From: Nitrososphaerota archaeon
GTDB taxonomy: Archaea; Thermoproteota; Nitrososphaeria; Nitrososphaerales; Nitrosopumilaceae
NCBI GenBank assembly: GCA_021325595.1
Contig: JAJPGX010000028.1
Coordinates: forward strand, 1-61,754
Direction of reading: 5' to 3'
DNA length: 61,754 nucleotides
Shown here: positions 45,478-54,868 of the stretch, one piece after another
Layout of the letters: each line of letters starts with the position of its first letter
How positions within the stretch are numbered: the stretch's first letter is position 1
Program-made: the position numbers and the translations under genes
The notes under the pieces: generated by a model
Databases searched by the model: none
What the model was told of the DNA's origin: nothing
The model's input: only the letters and a program-made list of their open reading frames with translations

Positions 45478-45525
45478 ATGAGATCTATTGTGATTTCTCG
45501 ATAAATAACACTTGTGTGTAATTTA

Positions 45526-46068
45526 CTAGTCTTGTTGTTCAGCTTTGACTTCCTGAGGAGGCTGTTGTTCTTGCTTTACCTTTGTAAGGTCCAAGTCTGG
45601 TGATAAACGAACTTGATCTTCTTCTTCAACTGTTACAGTATAGGAGGGAACAGTTATCACTCTCTCTCCGATTAAAACATGACCATGAACAACTGCTTGT
45701 CTTGCCATGTATGGGCTTTTGATCTCAGCTTTTTTCTGAATGACAGTTTGTAATCTACGTGATAACAGATCAGTAACTTTGAGATTAAGAACGTCATCTA
45801 ATGTAGAGTCTTCTTTTACTAGTCCTATTCTAGTTAAAGATCTCATTAAGGTTGGTTCTTTTGTACTCCTTACATCCTGTGTGAGTGCCAACAAAGATCG
45901 TGCTTGATTTCTAATTCTTGAAAGTTCAGTATGTGCTTTCCAAAGTTCTCTTTTATTTTTCAAACCAAAAGTACCAAGTACATACAATTCTTCATTAAGT
46001 AAATCATAATTAAGAGGACGTTTTGGCTTTCTCCACATTTTTCTAGAATTCTTTGGATGATCTCCCAT
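45526..46068 (-). CDS. rps4: 30S ribosomal protein S4 (uS4)
   Basis: The 180-residue protein begins MGDHPKNSRKMWRKPKRPL and has the S4 RNA-binding domain (SRRLQTVIQK, HGHVLIGERVITVPSY), as in archaeal uS4. It ends in a Gln/Glu-rich tail. It is encoded 10 bases downstream of S13 on the same strand; uS11, which often follows, is not in this position here. Confidence 0.95.
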   Translation of the reverse strand: MGDHPKNSRKMWRKPKRPLNYDLLNEELYVLGTFGLKNKRELWKAHTELSRIRNQARSLLALTQDVRSTKEPTLMRSLTRIGLVKEDSTLDDVLNLKVTDLLSRRLQTVIQKKAEIKSPYMARQAVVHGHVLIGERVITVPSYTVTVEEEDQVRLSPDLDLTKVKQEQQPPQEVKAEQQD

Positions 46069-46078
46069 CTTGTCTTAC

Positions 46079-46717
46079 CTACTTCGCCTTCTTTTCTGTT
46101 GCTGCAGGTTTTGCTGCTGGCGCTTTGTCTTTTGTTGGAGCTGCACCAGCTTTTGTAGCTGCTGCACCTGCTGCGGCTGGAGCTGCTGCACCTGCTGCGG
46201 CTGGAGCTGCTGCACCTGCTGCGGCTGGAGCTGCTGCACCTTCTGCGGCTGCACCTGCAGGTAACACTTTTCCTCCTTTACGAACCCCTACAGCACCTCC
46301 TTTTCTTCCAGTGGTGCGTGTTCTCTGTCCACGAACTTTTAATCCATAAGTGTGACGAAATCCTCGCCAGCTATTCATACCTTTTTCACGCTCAATATCA
46401 TTTCTAACATTAAAATCAATATCTGAAGTAATAAGATGTAAATTATTTCCTGAATCAATATCCTTTCTTCTATTTAGAAACCAAGCTGGAATATTTACTG
46501 ATGATGGATTTTTCATGGCTTTTTCTATTTCTTCAACTTGTGATTCCGTAAGAAAACCTACATTGCTATTAGGATTTATCTTCAAAATATCCAAAAGAGA
46601 CTTAGCAAAATTGTAGCCCATCCCTTTTACTTGGCTTATTCCAATTATGGTCTTTTTAGTACCTGGTATGTCTTTACCAGCAATCCTAACTATGTGTCTG
46701 AATTCTTGTGTTGACAA
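46079..46717 (-). CDS. rps13: 30S ribosomal protein S13 (uS13) with Ala-rich repeat extension
   Basis: The 212-residue protein has a normal archaeal uS13 body to about residue 150 ([17 protein letters not shown], ending [18 protein letters not shown]). A 60-residue tail follows, made of GAAAPAAA repeats then Lys/Ala/Pro ([15 protein letters not shown]). The tail is encoded by about four copies of a 24-bp repeat. S4 follows on the same transcript. Confidence 0.92.
   Translation of the reverse strand: MSTQEFRHIVRIAGKDIPGTKKTIIGISQVKGMGYNFAKSLLDILKINPNSNVGFLTESQVEEIEKAMKNPSSVNIPAWFLNRRKDIDSGNNLHLITSDIDFNVRNDIEREKGMNSWRGFRHTYGLKVRGQRTRTTGRKGGAVGVRKGGKVLPAGAAAEGAAAPAAAGAAAPAAAGAAAPAAAGAAATKAGAAPTKDKAPAAKPAATEKKAK
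46157..46252. repeat. 24-bp tandem repeat inside the S13 gene
   Basis: The unit AGCTGCTGCACCTGCTGCGG+CTGG repeats identically at 46157, 46181 and 46205, with a fourth copy at 46229 carrying two changes. Each unit encodes eight residues (GAAAPAAA) on the minus strand. The exact copies point to recent slippage expansion. Confidence 0.9.
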
Positions 46718-46807
46718 GTATTGAAAAATCCCCTATATCCCCGATAAAAACCATGCTAAAATAATAATACTTTAAATCAGATTTACAGACTATTTATCAC
46801 ATCGACC

Positions 46808-48436
46808 ATGGAATTTGAAAATCTTGTAAATCGAAGTTATGGTTCGCAACCAAAATATACAGAGATAATGGCTGGCGTTCCTGAAGACTATAAACAAATC
46901 AAAACACTAAGAGATCTACTTGATGTTAATTACAAGTTAATTGGGGCAAAAGAACAACTTCGAAGGAATCTAATTTCCAAGATAAAGTCAAAGGGCATCA
47001 AATATCGTGGAATAATAGGTTTTGAAGATGATGTTGTACCTGCTCTTGATAGGGCAATTTTATCTTTACATGACATAATTTTAGTGGGACAGATAGGGCA
47101 GGCAAAGACCAGAATAGCTCAATTAATTGCTGAGAATTTACTTTCTCCCATTCCTGTAATACGAGGAAGTATAACAAATGACTGCCCAATGGATCTGCCC
47201 GCAATAGATCTGATCTTTTTACTTGAGGATAAAGAAAATCCAATGTCAATACCAAAATTTTACATTGATGGAAATAGTATGGAAAAAATCCGTAATAACA
47301 AACTTGATACTCCTATTGAGTGGTTAGAAGGAAAAGATAGATTCAAGTATGTTTTAGCAACTCCCGATATTTCTGTCAAGGATCTAGTGGGACAAATAGA
47401 CGCAATAAAAGTTACAAAGAATGGAACTGAAATGTATGAGATTGAATCATATTCTCCTGGACAACTCATGCAAGCAAAACATGGTTTGTTCTGTATTGAT
47501 GAATTACCTGTACTTGATACAAGAAAACAAGTAGCATTACTTTCAGTGTTACAGGAAGGACGATTCACAACTGGAAGTTATCCAGTTGTTTTTGAGCCAA
47601 AGACAGTTTTTTTTGCTACAGCAAATCCAATTGATTATACGCATTCTGGAAAAATAATAGAGCCTCTGTATGATAGACTCAAGAGTCATATTCATACCCA
47701 TTATCCAAAATCATTAAAAGATGAAATGCTAATAATAACACAGGAAGCAAGAATCCAAAAAGCATTCATTCCAATTTTCATGTTGAAAATATTAGCAAGA
47801 ATAGTTCAAGCTGCTAGAATGAGCAATGAAATCAATCAGGACAAAGGTGTAAGTGTCAGAATGGGTATTCATAGCATCGAACTCTTGGTAGGGGAAGCAG
47901 AAAGAACCCGTTCCATATCTCATGATTTACTTGCAATCCCAAGACCATCTGACATTTTTTGCATCAATCAGTCAGTAAAATTTGAACTTGCAGAACTTGA
48001 TGACACTAATGAAAATAGAGAAAAAACGTTGAAAAATCTAATCGCTAATTCTCTGCGTGATACTTCCCTTGAATACATAAAAGACATTGACCCAAATGTC
48101 TTTGAAATGATAAGAAAGGAATTCGCTGGAAAAACATTTCAAGTATCTCAAGGCATTCTTGGTTCAAATTCTATGCAAACATCGTATGATAATCAATTGA
48201 AGAATTTCTCTTCCCTTTCAACTATGATAAATGCTGTATTACAAAAGGTTGAATCTGAACAAGAAGAATTCGTAAAAGATGGGCAAAAATATGAAATTGG
48301 TCAAGACTCTATAGTTATTTCACAGGGTACGCATAATGAGCTAAAAGCAGCCATTACAGAACTTGTGGTGGAAGGATTATGCTGGGTAGAACCTAAAGTC
48401 TTAGAAAAAAGAGAGAGTACTTACGTTGCAGCCTAG
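46808..48436 (+). CDS. MoxR/Mg-chelatase-type AAA+ ATPase
   Basis: The 542-residue AAA+ protein has a Walker A variant GQIGQAKT at 94-101 (Ala before Lys, as in MoxR/RavA and ChlI), Walker B FCIDELP (Asp231, Glu232) and sensor 1 ATANP at 270-274. The last third is a helical region with charged residues. With the following VWA-domain gene it forms a MoxR-VWA or ChlI-ChlD-type pair, used to remodel protein complexes or to insert metal into tetrapyrroles. No CobN/ChlH subunit is nearby. The VWA gene starts inside its last 11 bases. Confidence 0.85.
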   Translation: MEFENLVNRSYGSQPKYTEIMAGVPEDYKQIKTLRDLLDVNYKLIGAKEQLRRNLISKIKSKGIKYRGIIGFEDDVVPALDRAILSLHDIILVGQIGQAKTRIAQLIAENLLSPIPVIRGSITNDCPMDLPAIDLIFLLEDKENPMSIPKFYIDGNSMEKIRNNKLDTPIEWLEGKDRFKYVLATPDISVKDLVGQIDAIKVTKNGTEMYEIESYSPGQLMQAKHGLFCIDELPVLDTRKQVALLSVLQEGRFTTGSYPVVFEPKTVFFATANPIDYTHSGKIIEPLYDRLKSHIHTHYPKSLKDEMLIITQEARIQKAFIPIFMLKILARIVQAARMSNEINQDKGVSVRMGIHSIELLVGEAERTRSISHDLLAIPRPSDIFCINQSVKFELAELDDTNENREKTLKNLIANSLRDTSLEYIKDIDPNVFEMIRKEFAGKTFQVSQGILGSNSMQTSYDNQLKNFSSLSTMINAVLQKVESEQEEFVKDGQKYEIGQDSIVISQGTHNELKAAITELVVEGLCWVEPKVLEKRESTYVAA

Positions 48437-49769
48437 CACAAAAAACTTTGTATATTTTCTTAATAAACAAGAAAATTCCAAGAAGAGCGATACATCACAA
48501 GAATTATCAAATGAAAGATTGAGTCAAATTCTTAAAGCAATAACAAAACAAATTCTAAAAGAAAAGACACCATCACTACAAGAACTAGAACATACGCTTG
48601 AAAACATAACTCAACATGCTTCTCAATCCCAGTCACTCGAAGAAAAGCAGGACGAAATTGATATACACGGTAATACTGAACCTGTGACAAAATATCTACA
48701 AAAATTAGGGTATCTCAAAGATGATAAAAAATGGTTGACGAAAAAAGCCTTCTTTGAATTGGGACAAAAGATGCTACAAGATGTAATAAAAGCAATAAAC
48801 AATGATAATCTAGGGTTTCATGAAACTAAAAATGTAGGTTCAGGCGAAAATGTGCTTGATACTACAAAAAAATTTGAACATGGTGACGATTTCAAAAATC
48901 TGAATATACCACAAACAATTCTGAACAGTATTCAACGAGTAAAATTAAAACAAGGCGCAACTAAATTTCCCATCTCACTAGAACTTGATGATTTTGCAAA
49001 ATTTGAAACCAAAGAAGATGTAAAAGTTGCAGTGGTTTATTGTATTGATCTAAGTTCAACAATGAAATATTCTCTTGGTTCAGGGGAAGGTAGTAGAATA
49101 GAATCTGCAAAAAAAGCACTATGGGCACTATATGTACTAAACAAGAAATTTTTTCCTAATGATTCTATACATATTATAGGATTTGGTTCACTTGCGTCTG
49201 AAATAAAACCATATGATATTCCATATTTGAAGACATATGACGCAAATGATAACTTCTTACATTATACTAATTATCAAGCCGCACTAAGATTGGCTCTCAA
49301 GATATTAAAAAAGGATGGAGCACAAAACAAAAGAATTGTACTAATTACCGATGGGCAACCAAGTGCATGTTTTGTAGACAACGAATCACAGAAAAATACA
49401 ATATTATCTGAAAAACCATATTCCCATTTCTATAAGCCCGATGAAAGTACATTATCAAAACTAGAGACTGAAAAAAACATCAAGTTGTCTAATCCCGAGC
49501 AAGTGGTGTATCTATGTTACAGATATAGACAGGTGGATCCAGTGATTGAATTAAGAACATTACAGGAAGCAAAAAAGTGTAAAAAAGAAGGTATTGAAAT
49601 AGATACAATAATGGTTAGTGAAGAGGCTGAACTACTAAGTTATGTTGAGAGTCTAGAAAAACATCTGAGAGGTAGAGCCTATTACATAAATCCTGAAAAA
49701 ATTGATAGAGTTTTGATAAGTGATTTTATATCTAATAAAAAAAGAGTGCTCAACACTAGACATGGGTGA
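48426..49769 (+). CDS. VWA-domain partner of the MoxR-type ATPase
   Basis: The 447-residue protein has a TTG start inside the preceding gene. Residues 1-190 are helical and charged. The VWA domain has the MIDAS residues Asp208-x-Ser210-x-Thr212 (CIDLSST), a Thr near 281 and Asp309 in LITDGQPS. It probably binds partner proteins in a Mg-dependent way under control of the upstream ATPase. Its stop is followed within six bases by the winged-helix gene. Confidence 0.85.
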   Translation: MQPSTKNFVYFLNKQENSKKSDTSQELSNERLSQILKAITKQILKEKTPSLQELEHTLENITQHASQSQSLEEKQDEIDIHGNTEPVTKYLQKLGYLKDDKKWLTKKAFFELGQKMLQDVIKAINNDNLGFHETKNVGSGENVLDTTKKFEHGDDFKNLNIPQTILNSIQRVKLKQGATKFPISLELDDFAKFETKEDVKVAVVYCIDLSSTMKYSLGSGEGSRIESAKKALWALYVLNKKFFPNDSIHIIGFGSLASEIKPYDIPYLKTYDANDNFLHYTNYQAALRLALKILKKDGAQNKRIVLITDGQPSACFVDNESQKNTILSEKPYSHFYKPDESTLSKLETEKNIKLSNPEQVVYLCYRYRQVDPVIELRTLQEAKKCKKEGIEIDTIMVSEEAELLSYVESLEKHLRGRAYYINPEKIDRVLISDFISNKKRVLNTRHG

Positions 49770-49774
49770 TAAAT

Positions 49775-50086
49775 ATGAGTAATAATTTTGACAGACAAAA
49801 AATGCTTGAAACTCTAGTTAATCCGGATGTTTCCATGATATTGGCAGAGTTGGAAAATGGAGAAAAGGATTCAAACTATCTTGTAGAAAAACTAGGAATC
49901 ACCACAAAGGAGATCGAAGAACGTTTGGCATATGCGATAAAGTATAACTTTGTTGTAATGGTAAATCATGGTGATAAAATTATCTTTAAGGCAGATATGG
50001 AAAAGCTAAATAAAATAATGGAAAATGAAGAGAACTTTGCAAACATCGTAGATGGTTTGACTGAGCTTGATCAGTTTCTTAACTAA
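49775..50086 (+). CDS. Winged-helix-like small protein, third gene of the MoxR operon
   Basis: I choose the ATG at 49775 (MSNNFDRQKM) over the GTG at 49766 that overlaps the previous stop. The 103-residue protein has helices matching a winged helix-turn-helix (VSMILAELENG, YLVEKLGITTKEIEERL, then an IIFKADMEKL wing). It is most likely a DNA-binding regulator or an adaptor of the MoxR-VWA pair. No ligand-binding motif is visible. Confidence 0.65.
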   Translation: MSNNFDRQKMLETLVNPDVSMILAELENGEKDSNYLVEKLGITTKEIEERLAYAIKYNFVVMVNHGDKIIFKADMEKLNKIMENEENFANIVDGLTELDQFLN

Positions 50087-50624
50087 TATTTCTTCTGCGA
50101 TTTCTTATCAGATACATCATACCTATTGCTAATCCGCTCAAGCCGGCTATGAGCACAACAAATCCTACCATATCAATAGTATCTATCCCAACTGGATAAT
50201 ATCCTATGATTCCAAGCACCTGTATTTCCCTGTTTCCGTTGTTTTCTATTTGTAGTTTGTAAGTTCCATTAATTGAAACATTAAAGAAATCTTGAAATGG
50301 ATTTTTTGTAATTGATTTTGTTGTAACATATATTCCATAAGGATCTATTACACTCACTTTTACCTTGTCATCACTTCCAAAATCTGTTACCTGAATTGAA
50401 TAAACTCCTCTGGAATCTTTATTTGGGTCCATGTCTTTTGAAACAACCATCTGGCTTCCAATCGCTAATTTTTGTTCCTGATTAGCAAGATTTTCAACAG
50501 TGAGCTGTGCTTGATACACAGATAAAGCAATACCGATCAATACCAATGCTGTACTTGCTACTAGTATGATCTTTGGATTTGTCACACCTTTCTCAATTTT
50601 TAACCCTAAGTTAAAACTTGCCAA
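50079..50624 (-). CDS. Small envelope protein with two membrane helices
   Basis: The 181-residue protein has a membrane helix near residues 17-38 (PKIILVASTALVLIGIALSV), an outer beta-rich domain (about 40-150; VYSIQVTDFGSDDKVKV) and a C-terminal helix (VGFVVLIAGLSGLAIGMMYL) ending in RNRRR. It is probably a membrane-anchored surface protein. Divergent from the large secreted protein at 50697. Function unknown. Confidence 0.65.
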   Translation of the reverse strand: MASFNLGLKIEKGVTNPKIILVASTALVLIGIALSVYQAQLTVENLANQEQKLAIGSQMVVSKDMDPNKDSRGVYSIQVTDFGSDDKVKVSVIDPYGIYVTTKSITKNPFQDFFNVSINGTYKLQIENNGNREIQVLGIIGYYPVGIDTIDMVGFVVLIAGLSGLAIGMMYLIRNRRRNIS

Positions 50625-50696
50625 CTAGTGAGCAATCTTCTCAAATAAGACAAATTATTCGACAAGATTAATTGCTAGAGAGTATAATATCAAAAA

Positions 50697-53600
50697 GTGC
50701 ACAAAGCACTAATGTTCTTCATCATTCTCTCAATGATCATTCCGCCAACATCTATAGGAAATATCAAAGCATATTCTGATCATCCTAATCTTTTTGTCTC
50801 TGCAGAAAATAGTGTCTTTGATAACCATTTTGCTGGTCCAATGGTGATTGAAGTAATTGTAAAAACAGATAATCATCAATTAGATCAAGCCCAAGGTGAG
50901 CCTGATGTTAATATCAATGGAAGACACTTGCACATGGTACAAAGTACTGATGGTAACTGGTATGCCTTCTTTGCAAATACTGCCGCAGCAAAACAAGCAG
51001 ACCAATTGACCATATCTTCACCTGGTCAGAGTATAGATTTTGGTGTCTTTTGTTCTGGCTCGACGCCTTCTACAGTCTTAGGTGTTGATTTTTCGCAAAC
51101 TGATGGTGTTGCTATACCTGATTCTGCTGGCCTATCAGGAACTACTCAAGGGACTGCAGGCTTTAATTCGTGCTCAGGAAGCCCACTGCCACCCAACAAT
51201 CAAAATAACGTTGTAAGATACGTGCCATCTTTGAACACCAATTCCAATGTGCCCACAGGACAAATTGGAATAAATCCAAACGTTTGGCCTCTTATACAAT
51301 TATTTTCTCTTAGTAATGATGTACAGATAGAATACAATGGAGTTGGAGGTACCCAAGCGGTATCTCTGACCTATTTTGATATTCCCAACATATCTCTACA
51401 ACTAGATAGGACTGGATATCCAGCAGGCTCAGATGTGTTTGCAACAATCAATGATGCTGAATTGAATATTGATCCAACATCTCCCGACTCGTGGACATTT
51501 AATGTGGTCTCTCCTCAAGCTACATTTTATCAAGCATTTGCTGAAGCAGGACATAGTGCCAGCGGTGCTGGGTTTGTAAACTTACTACCGTCTCTTACCA
51601 GCCTTGGTTTCAAAGATAATGGTAATCTACAAATGAATCTAGGAGACGTGGTAAATCTCAAAACAAATTCTTTACAAACAACTACTTCAGTAACGTCCAA
51701 CAGTATAACCTATGGAAAGTTAGTCACTTTTGTTGAAACTGGCCCAAACACAGGAATATTTCAAAGTTCATTAAGCAGTATATCTACAATTGGAATTTTA
51801 CCCAATGCACCTAGATCGCATACTGGAACAATAACATACAACCAACAAAGTGCATCAATTGTATCTGGAACAACTACGGCTAGTCTTTCAGTTGGAACAA
51901 ATCAGGGACAATTTAATCCAGGACAAAAAGAAACAATTACTCTAGTTGATAATGATCAGAATCTAAATGCCGGATTAACTGATGAACTTGATGTATACAA
52001 AAGCTATACAAAAGTACCTACTTTGAAGATTGGAAATCCTATTACACTTAGCACTAGTTCCGATGTTAATTTTTATGTAAACCCTATTGGATTTACAAAT
52101 CCTATTAGTGTACAGTCATCAACTGCATCAGATCCACATTCGGCTAGACTGATGATTGATACTCGTTCCCAACCTGCTACCAGTTTTACAAAAATCACTC
52201 TGAGCTTGGGAGTATCAACACAATCGCTAAAGGATTTGTTTATAGACCCAAGTCAATCAAATTCAGGAGGAACTAACTGGGTCAACTATGATTTGAGATC
52301 TTTTCAAAATCAACTGGGAATAAATTCATTTTCAGGAACCAGCATGACACTATATTTTGGTAGTCTATCAGGAACTTCAGTACAGATTGTTCCACCAGGT
52401 ACAATCACCACTGGAAATGGTATTGTTCAGATACCAAATTCTAATATCGCATCAATAGAAGCGATTCCATCTAATCTGCCTGTGTTTTTAGAAATTAATT
52501 TTGGAACTTCAGGTAATATATCAAATGAAAATGATCTACAACCAATTGTATTTGATCTTTTTTCTTTTGGAAGTAAGAATAACCAACAAATAAACAACGC
52601 TATGTATAGAGCAGAACTACAAGAAACATCTAGTAACTCAGGAATATTTTCTGGTACAATAGAATATGCGATAATTAATCAACTAAACCAATTTGATCCC
52701 TCATTAATCAAAAGTTTGCGCACATTTGGAAGCAATATAAAATTCTTGGCTAATACCCAACTCACAGACAATCAAGGATTGGACTTTTCTATTTTAAGCT
52801 CAGAAGGAGGACAACAAACCACGGTTACATCAAAAAATGATGTACAAACTCATACCGGAATAGTCACTCTGGATTCGTCAAGTTATAGATTAGGTCAACC
52901 TGTTACAATTACAGTAACTGATCCAGATCTTAGTACTGATGCTGATACAATTCAAACGTACACTGCAGTTAATGATCCTGGTTCTCCTGCTGATGACACA
53001 GTGGGTGACAGCGCAGGAAACATACTTTTAGAAGTTTGGATAAAGGGATTTCGATATCATCATTGTACAATTAATGGTGTAACCCATGACGGACTTGCAG
53101 GAACAGGTTTTGCATTAACCGAAACGGCTCCTGGTAGTGGTATATTCAAAGGAATTTTCAAAATGCCCACTCAAATATGTAGTGAGGATGGAGCCAGCCT
53201 GATATCTCCGATTGGTGGAAACGTCCAAGCCTGGTATCATGATTTTAGGGATGATGCTGGGCGTTCTGTGATTATAAGCTCAAAGGTATACACAACAACT
53301 ACATCTAATAATCAATCACCATCAACTTCATCCATAAATGAAAATCCTCAAGTATCAAAAATTCTAAAGTTAACCCAAATCAATAACGATAACGGTTATC
53401 CCATATCTCAAAATCCACATGTAAATCAAAAATTGAATTTCAAGACACTGATCACAAACATTAGCGGAAACGTCCAATCTTTATCATACATCGTTCAGAT
53501 TAAGGATAAAGAAAATAAAGTTGTATTTTTGAAATGGTTAGATGATAGTGTACTACCATCATCAACTAATAATGAATTGATTACTTGGATGCCCACTGAG

Positions 53601-53699
53601 ACTGGAACCTACCACGTAGAAATTTATTTGTGGAATGGCATGAACACGCTTGTACCATTATCTGAAAAACAAGATTACGCAATACAAGTGGAATCATAA
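50697..53699 (+). CDS. Large secreted surface protein, candidate S-layer component
   Basis: The 1000-residue protein (GTG start) has a signal peptide at residues 1-25. The mature part contains beta-rich modules and a repeated motif ET-x3-N/G-S/T-GIF (encoded at 51735, 52623 and 53121), as well as DxTGYPAGSDV and SSYRLGQPVTITVTDPD, which are repeated Ig/calcium-type surface signatures. I recall this pattern from thaumarchaeal S-layer-type proteins, so it may form or bind the S-layer. There is no C-terminal membrane anchor visible. The ORF is divergent from the gene at 50079. Confidence 0.6.
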   Translation: MHKALMFFIILSMIIPPTSIGNIKAYSDHPNLFVSAENSVFDNHFAGPMVIEVIVKTDNHQLDQAQGEPDVNINGRHLHMVQSTDGNWYAFFANTAAAKQADQLTISSPGQSIDFGVFCSGSTPSTVLGVDFSQTDGVAIPDSAGLSGTTQGTAGFNSCSGSPLPPNNQNNVVRYVPSLNTNSNVPTGQIGINPNVWPLIQLFSLSNDVQIEYNGVGGTQAVSLTYFDIPNISLQLDRTGYPAGSDVFATINDAELNIDPTSPDSWTFNVVSPQATFYQAFAEAGHSASGAGFVNLLPSLTSLGFKDNGNLQMNLGDVVNLKTNSLQTTTSVTSNSITYGKLVTFVETGPNTGIFQSSLSSISTIGILPNAPRSHTGTITYNQQSASIVSGTTTASLSVGTNQGQFNPGQKETITLVDNDQNLNAGLTDELDVYKSYTKVPTLKIGNPITLSTSSDVNFYVNPIGFTNPISVQSSTASDPHSARLMIDTRSQPATSFTKITLSLGVSTQSLKDLFIDPSQSNSGGTNWVNYDLRSFQNQLGINSFSGTSMTLYFGSLSGTSVQIVPPGTITTGNGIVQIPNSNIASIEAIPSNLPVFLEINFGTSGNISNENDLQPIVFDLFSFGSKNNQQINNAMYRAELQETSSNSGIFSGTIEYAIINQLNQFDPSLIKSLRTFGSNIKFLANTQLTDNQGLDFSILSSEGGQQTTVTSKNDVQTHTGIVTLDSSSYRLGQPVTITVTDPDLSTDADTIQTYTAVNDPGSPADDTVGDSAGNILLEVWIKGFRYHHCTINGVTHDGLAGTGFALTETAPGSGIFKGIFKMPTQICSEDGASLISPIGGNVQAWYHDFRDDAGRSVIISSKVYTTTTSNNQSPSTSSINENPQVSKILKLTQINNDNGYPISQNPHVNQKLNFKTLITNISGNVQSLSYIVQIKDKENKVVFLKWLDDSVLPSSTNNELITWMPTETGTYHVEIYLWNGMNTLVPLSEKQDYAIQVES

Positions 53700-53710
53700 A
53701 GAAACTGTTT

Positions 53711-54868
53711 CTAAAAGTTGTATTTACTTTTGTATGGTGATACAGCACGTAATTCCTTTACAACTTGTTTTAATACATTAACAGTTTCATCTATTTCTGT
53801 TTCAGTATTTGTTATTCCAACAGTAAGTCTTAATGAACCTGTAATCTGTTCATGAGAAAAACCCATTGCTTTTAGTACATGTGATGCTTTTTGAATTCTA
53901 ACAGAACATGCAGAACCGGTTGATGCAGCAATTTTGTGTTCGTCAAGCTTTATGATGAGATCTTCACCATTTACACCAAGAAAGGTAAAATGCGCATTAT
54001 TTGTAATTCTTTTTTCTGGATGGCCATTGAGTGTAGTATCTGGTATTTCACTTAAGATTCTATTAGATAACTTTGTTGTAAGATTTTTAAAATGAACCAT
54101 ATTTTGTGAAAGATTATCTTTTGCTAATCTACAAGCTGTACCAAACCCAACTATGCTTGCCACATTTTCTGTTCCAGAGCGAAGGCCTTTTTCTTGACCT
54201 CCTCCAAGAATGAGAGGAGATATTTTTACTCCTTTCCTGATATATAGAGCCCCTACGCCTTTGGGACCATTGATTTTATGTGATGATACTGAAAGCAAGT
54301 CCACTCCATCTATTTTTACATCAATGGGAATTTTCCCTACTGCCTGAACAGCATCAGTATGAAACGGTATGTTTTTTTCTTGTGCAATAGTTGCTATTTC
54401 CTTAATGGGTTGAACTGTACCAACCTCATTATTTGCATACATTATAGTAATAAGAGATGTGTCTGTTGTAATCTCCTTTCGTACATCATCTGGATTAACC
54501 ATTCCGTACTTGTCAACTGGAATATATGATACTCTATAGTCTTGTTTTTCTAAAAGTTTACATGGTTCAAGTATTGCATCATGTTCTATGGCTGATGTTA
54601 TTACATGTCTGCCCTTTGATTGTGCTGTGATGCCATGAATTGCAGTGTTGTTTGATTCAGTTCCACCTGAAGTTAGGAAAATTTCTTCAGGGGTTGCGTT
54701 AATTAATGCCGCTATCTGTTTTCTTGCATTTTGAATTGCTACATTTGCAAGTCTGCCATATTTGTGGATTGAAGATGGATTTCCATACTGTTCTTTAAAG
54801 TATGGGATCATTTCTTGAATCACTATGTCATGTACTGGTGTAGATGCAGCGTTATCTAGATAGATCAA
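53711..54868 (-). CDS. Cysteine desulfurase (NifS/IscS type) coupled to larE
   Basis: The 385-residue PLP enzyme has the Schiff-base Lys198 in SSHKINGPKG, NNEVGTVQP and HTDAVQA, and the catalytic Cys321 in STGSACSVR. It releases sulfur from cysteine as a persulfide. Its ATG overlaps the larE stop by four bases (54865-54868), and larE overlaps larC likewise, so all three are translated together. This points to sulfur delivery for LarE, although a general Fe-S role is also possible. No IscU/SufU scaffold is beside it. Confidence 0.92.
   Translation of the reverse strand: MIYLDNAASTPVHDIVIQEMIPYFKEQYGNPSSIHKYGRLANVAIQNARKQIAALINATPEEIFLTSGGTESNNTAIHGITAQSKGRHVITSAIEHDAILEPCKLLEKQDYRVSYIPVDKYGMVNPDDVRKEITTDTSLITIMYANNEVGTVQPIKEIATIAQEKNIPFHTDAVQAVGKIPIDVKIDGVDLLSVSSHKINGPKGVGALYIRKGVKISPLILGGGQEKGLRSGTENVASIVGFGTACRLAKDNLSQNMVHFKNLTTKLSNRILSEIPDTTLNGHPEKRITNNAHFTFLGVNGEDLIIKLDEHKIAASTGSACSVRIQKASHVLKAMGFSHEQITGSLRLTVGITNTETEIDETVNVLKQVVKELRAVSPYKSKYNF

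Noticed and set aside
46070-46349. Plus-strand open frames rich in Cys or Ala opposite S13
   Set aside because: They are the antisense shadows of the GC-rich 24-bp repeats in the S13 gene.
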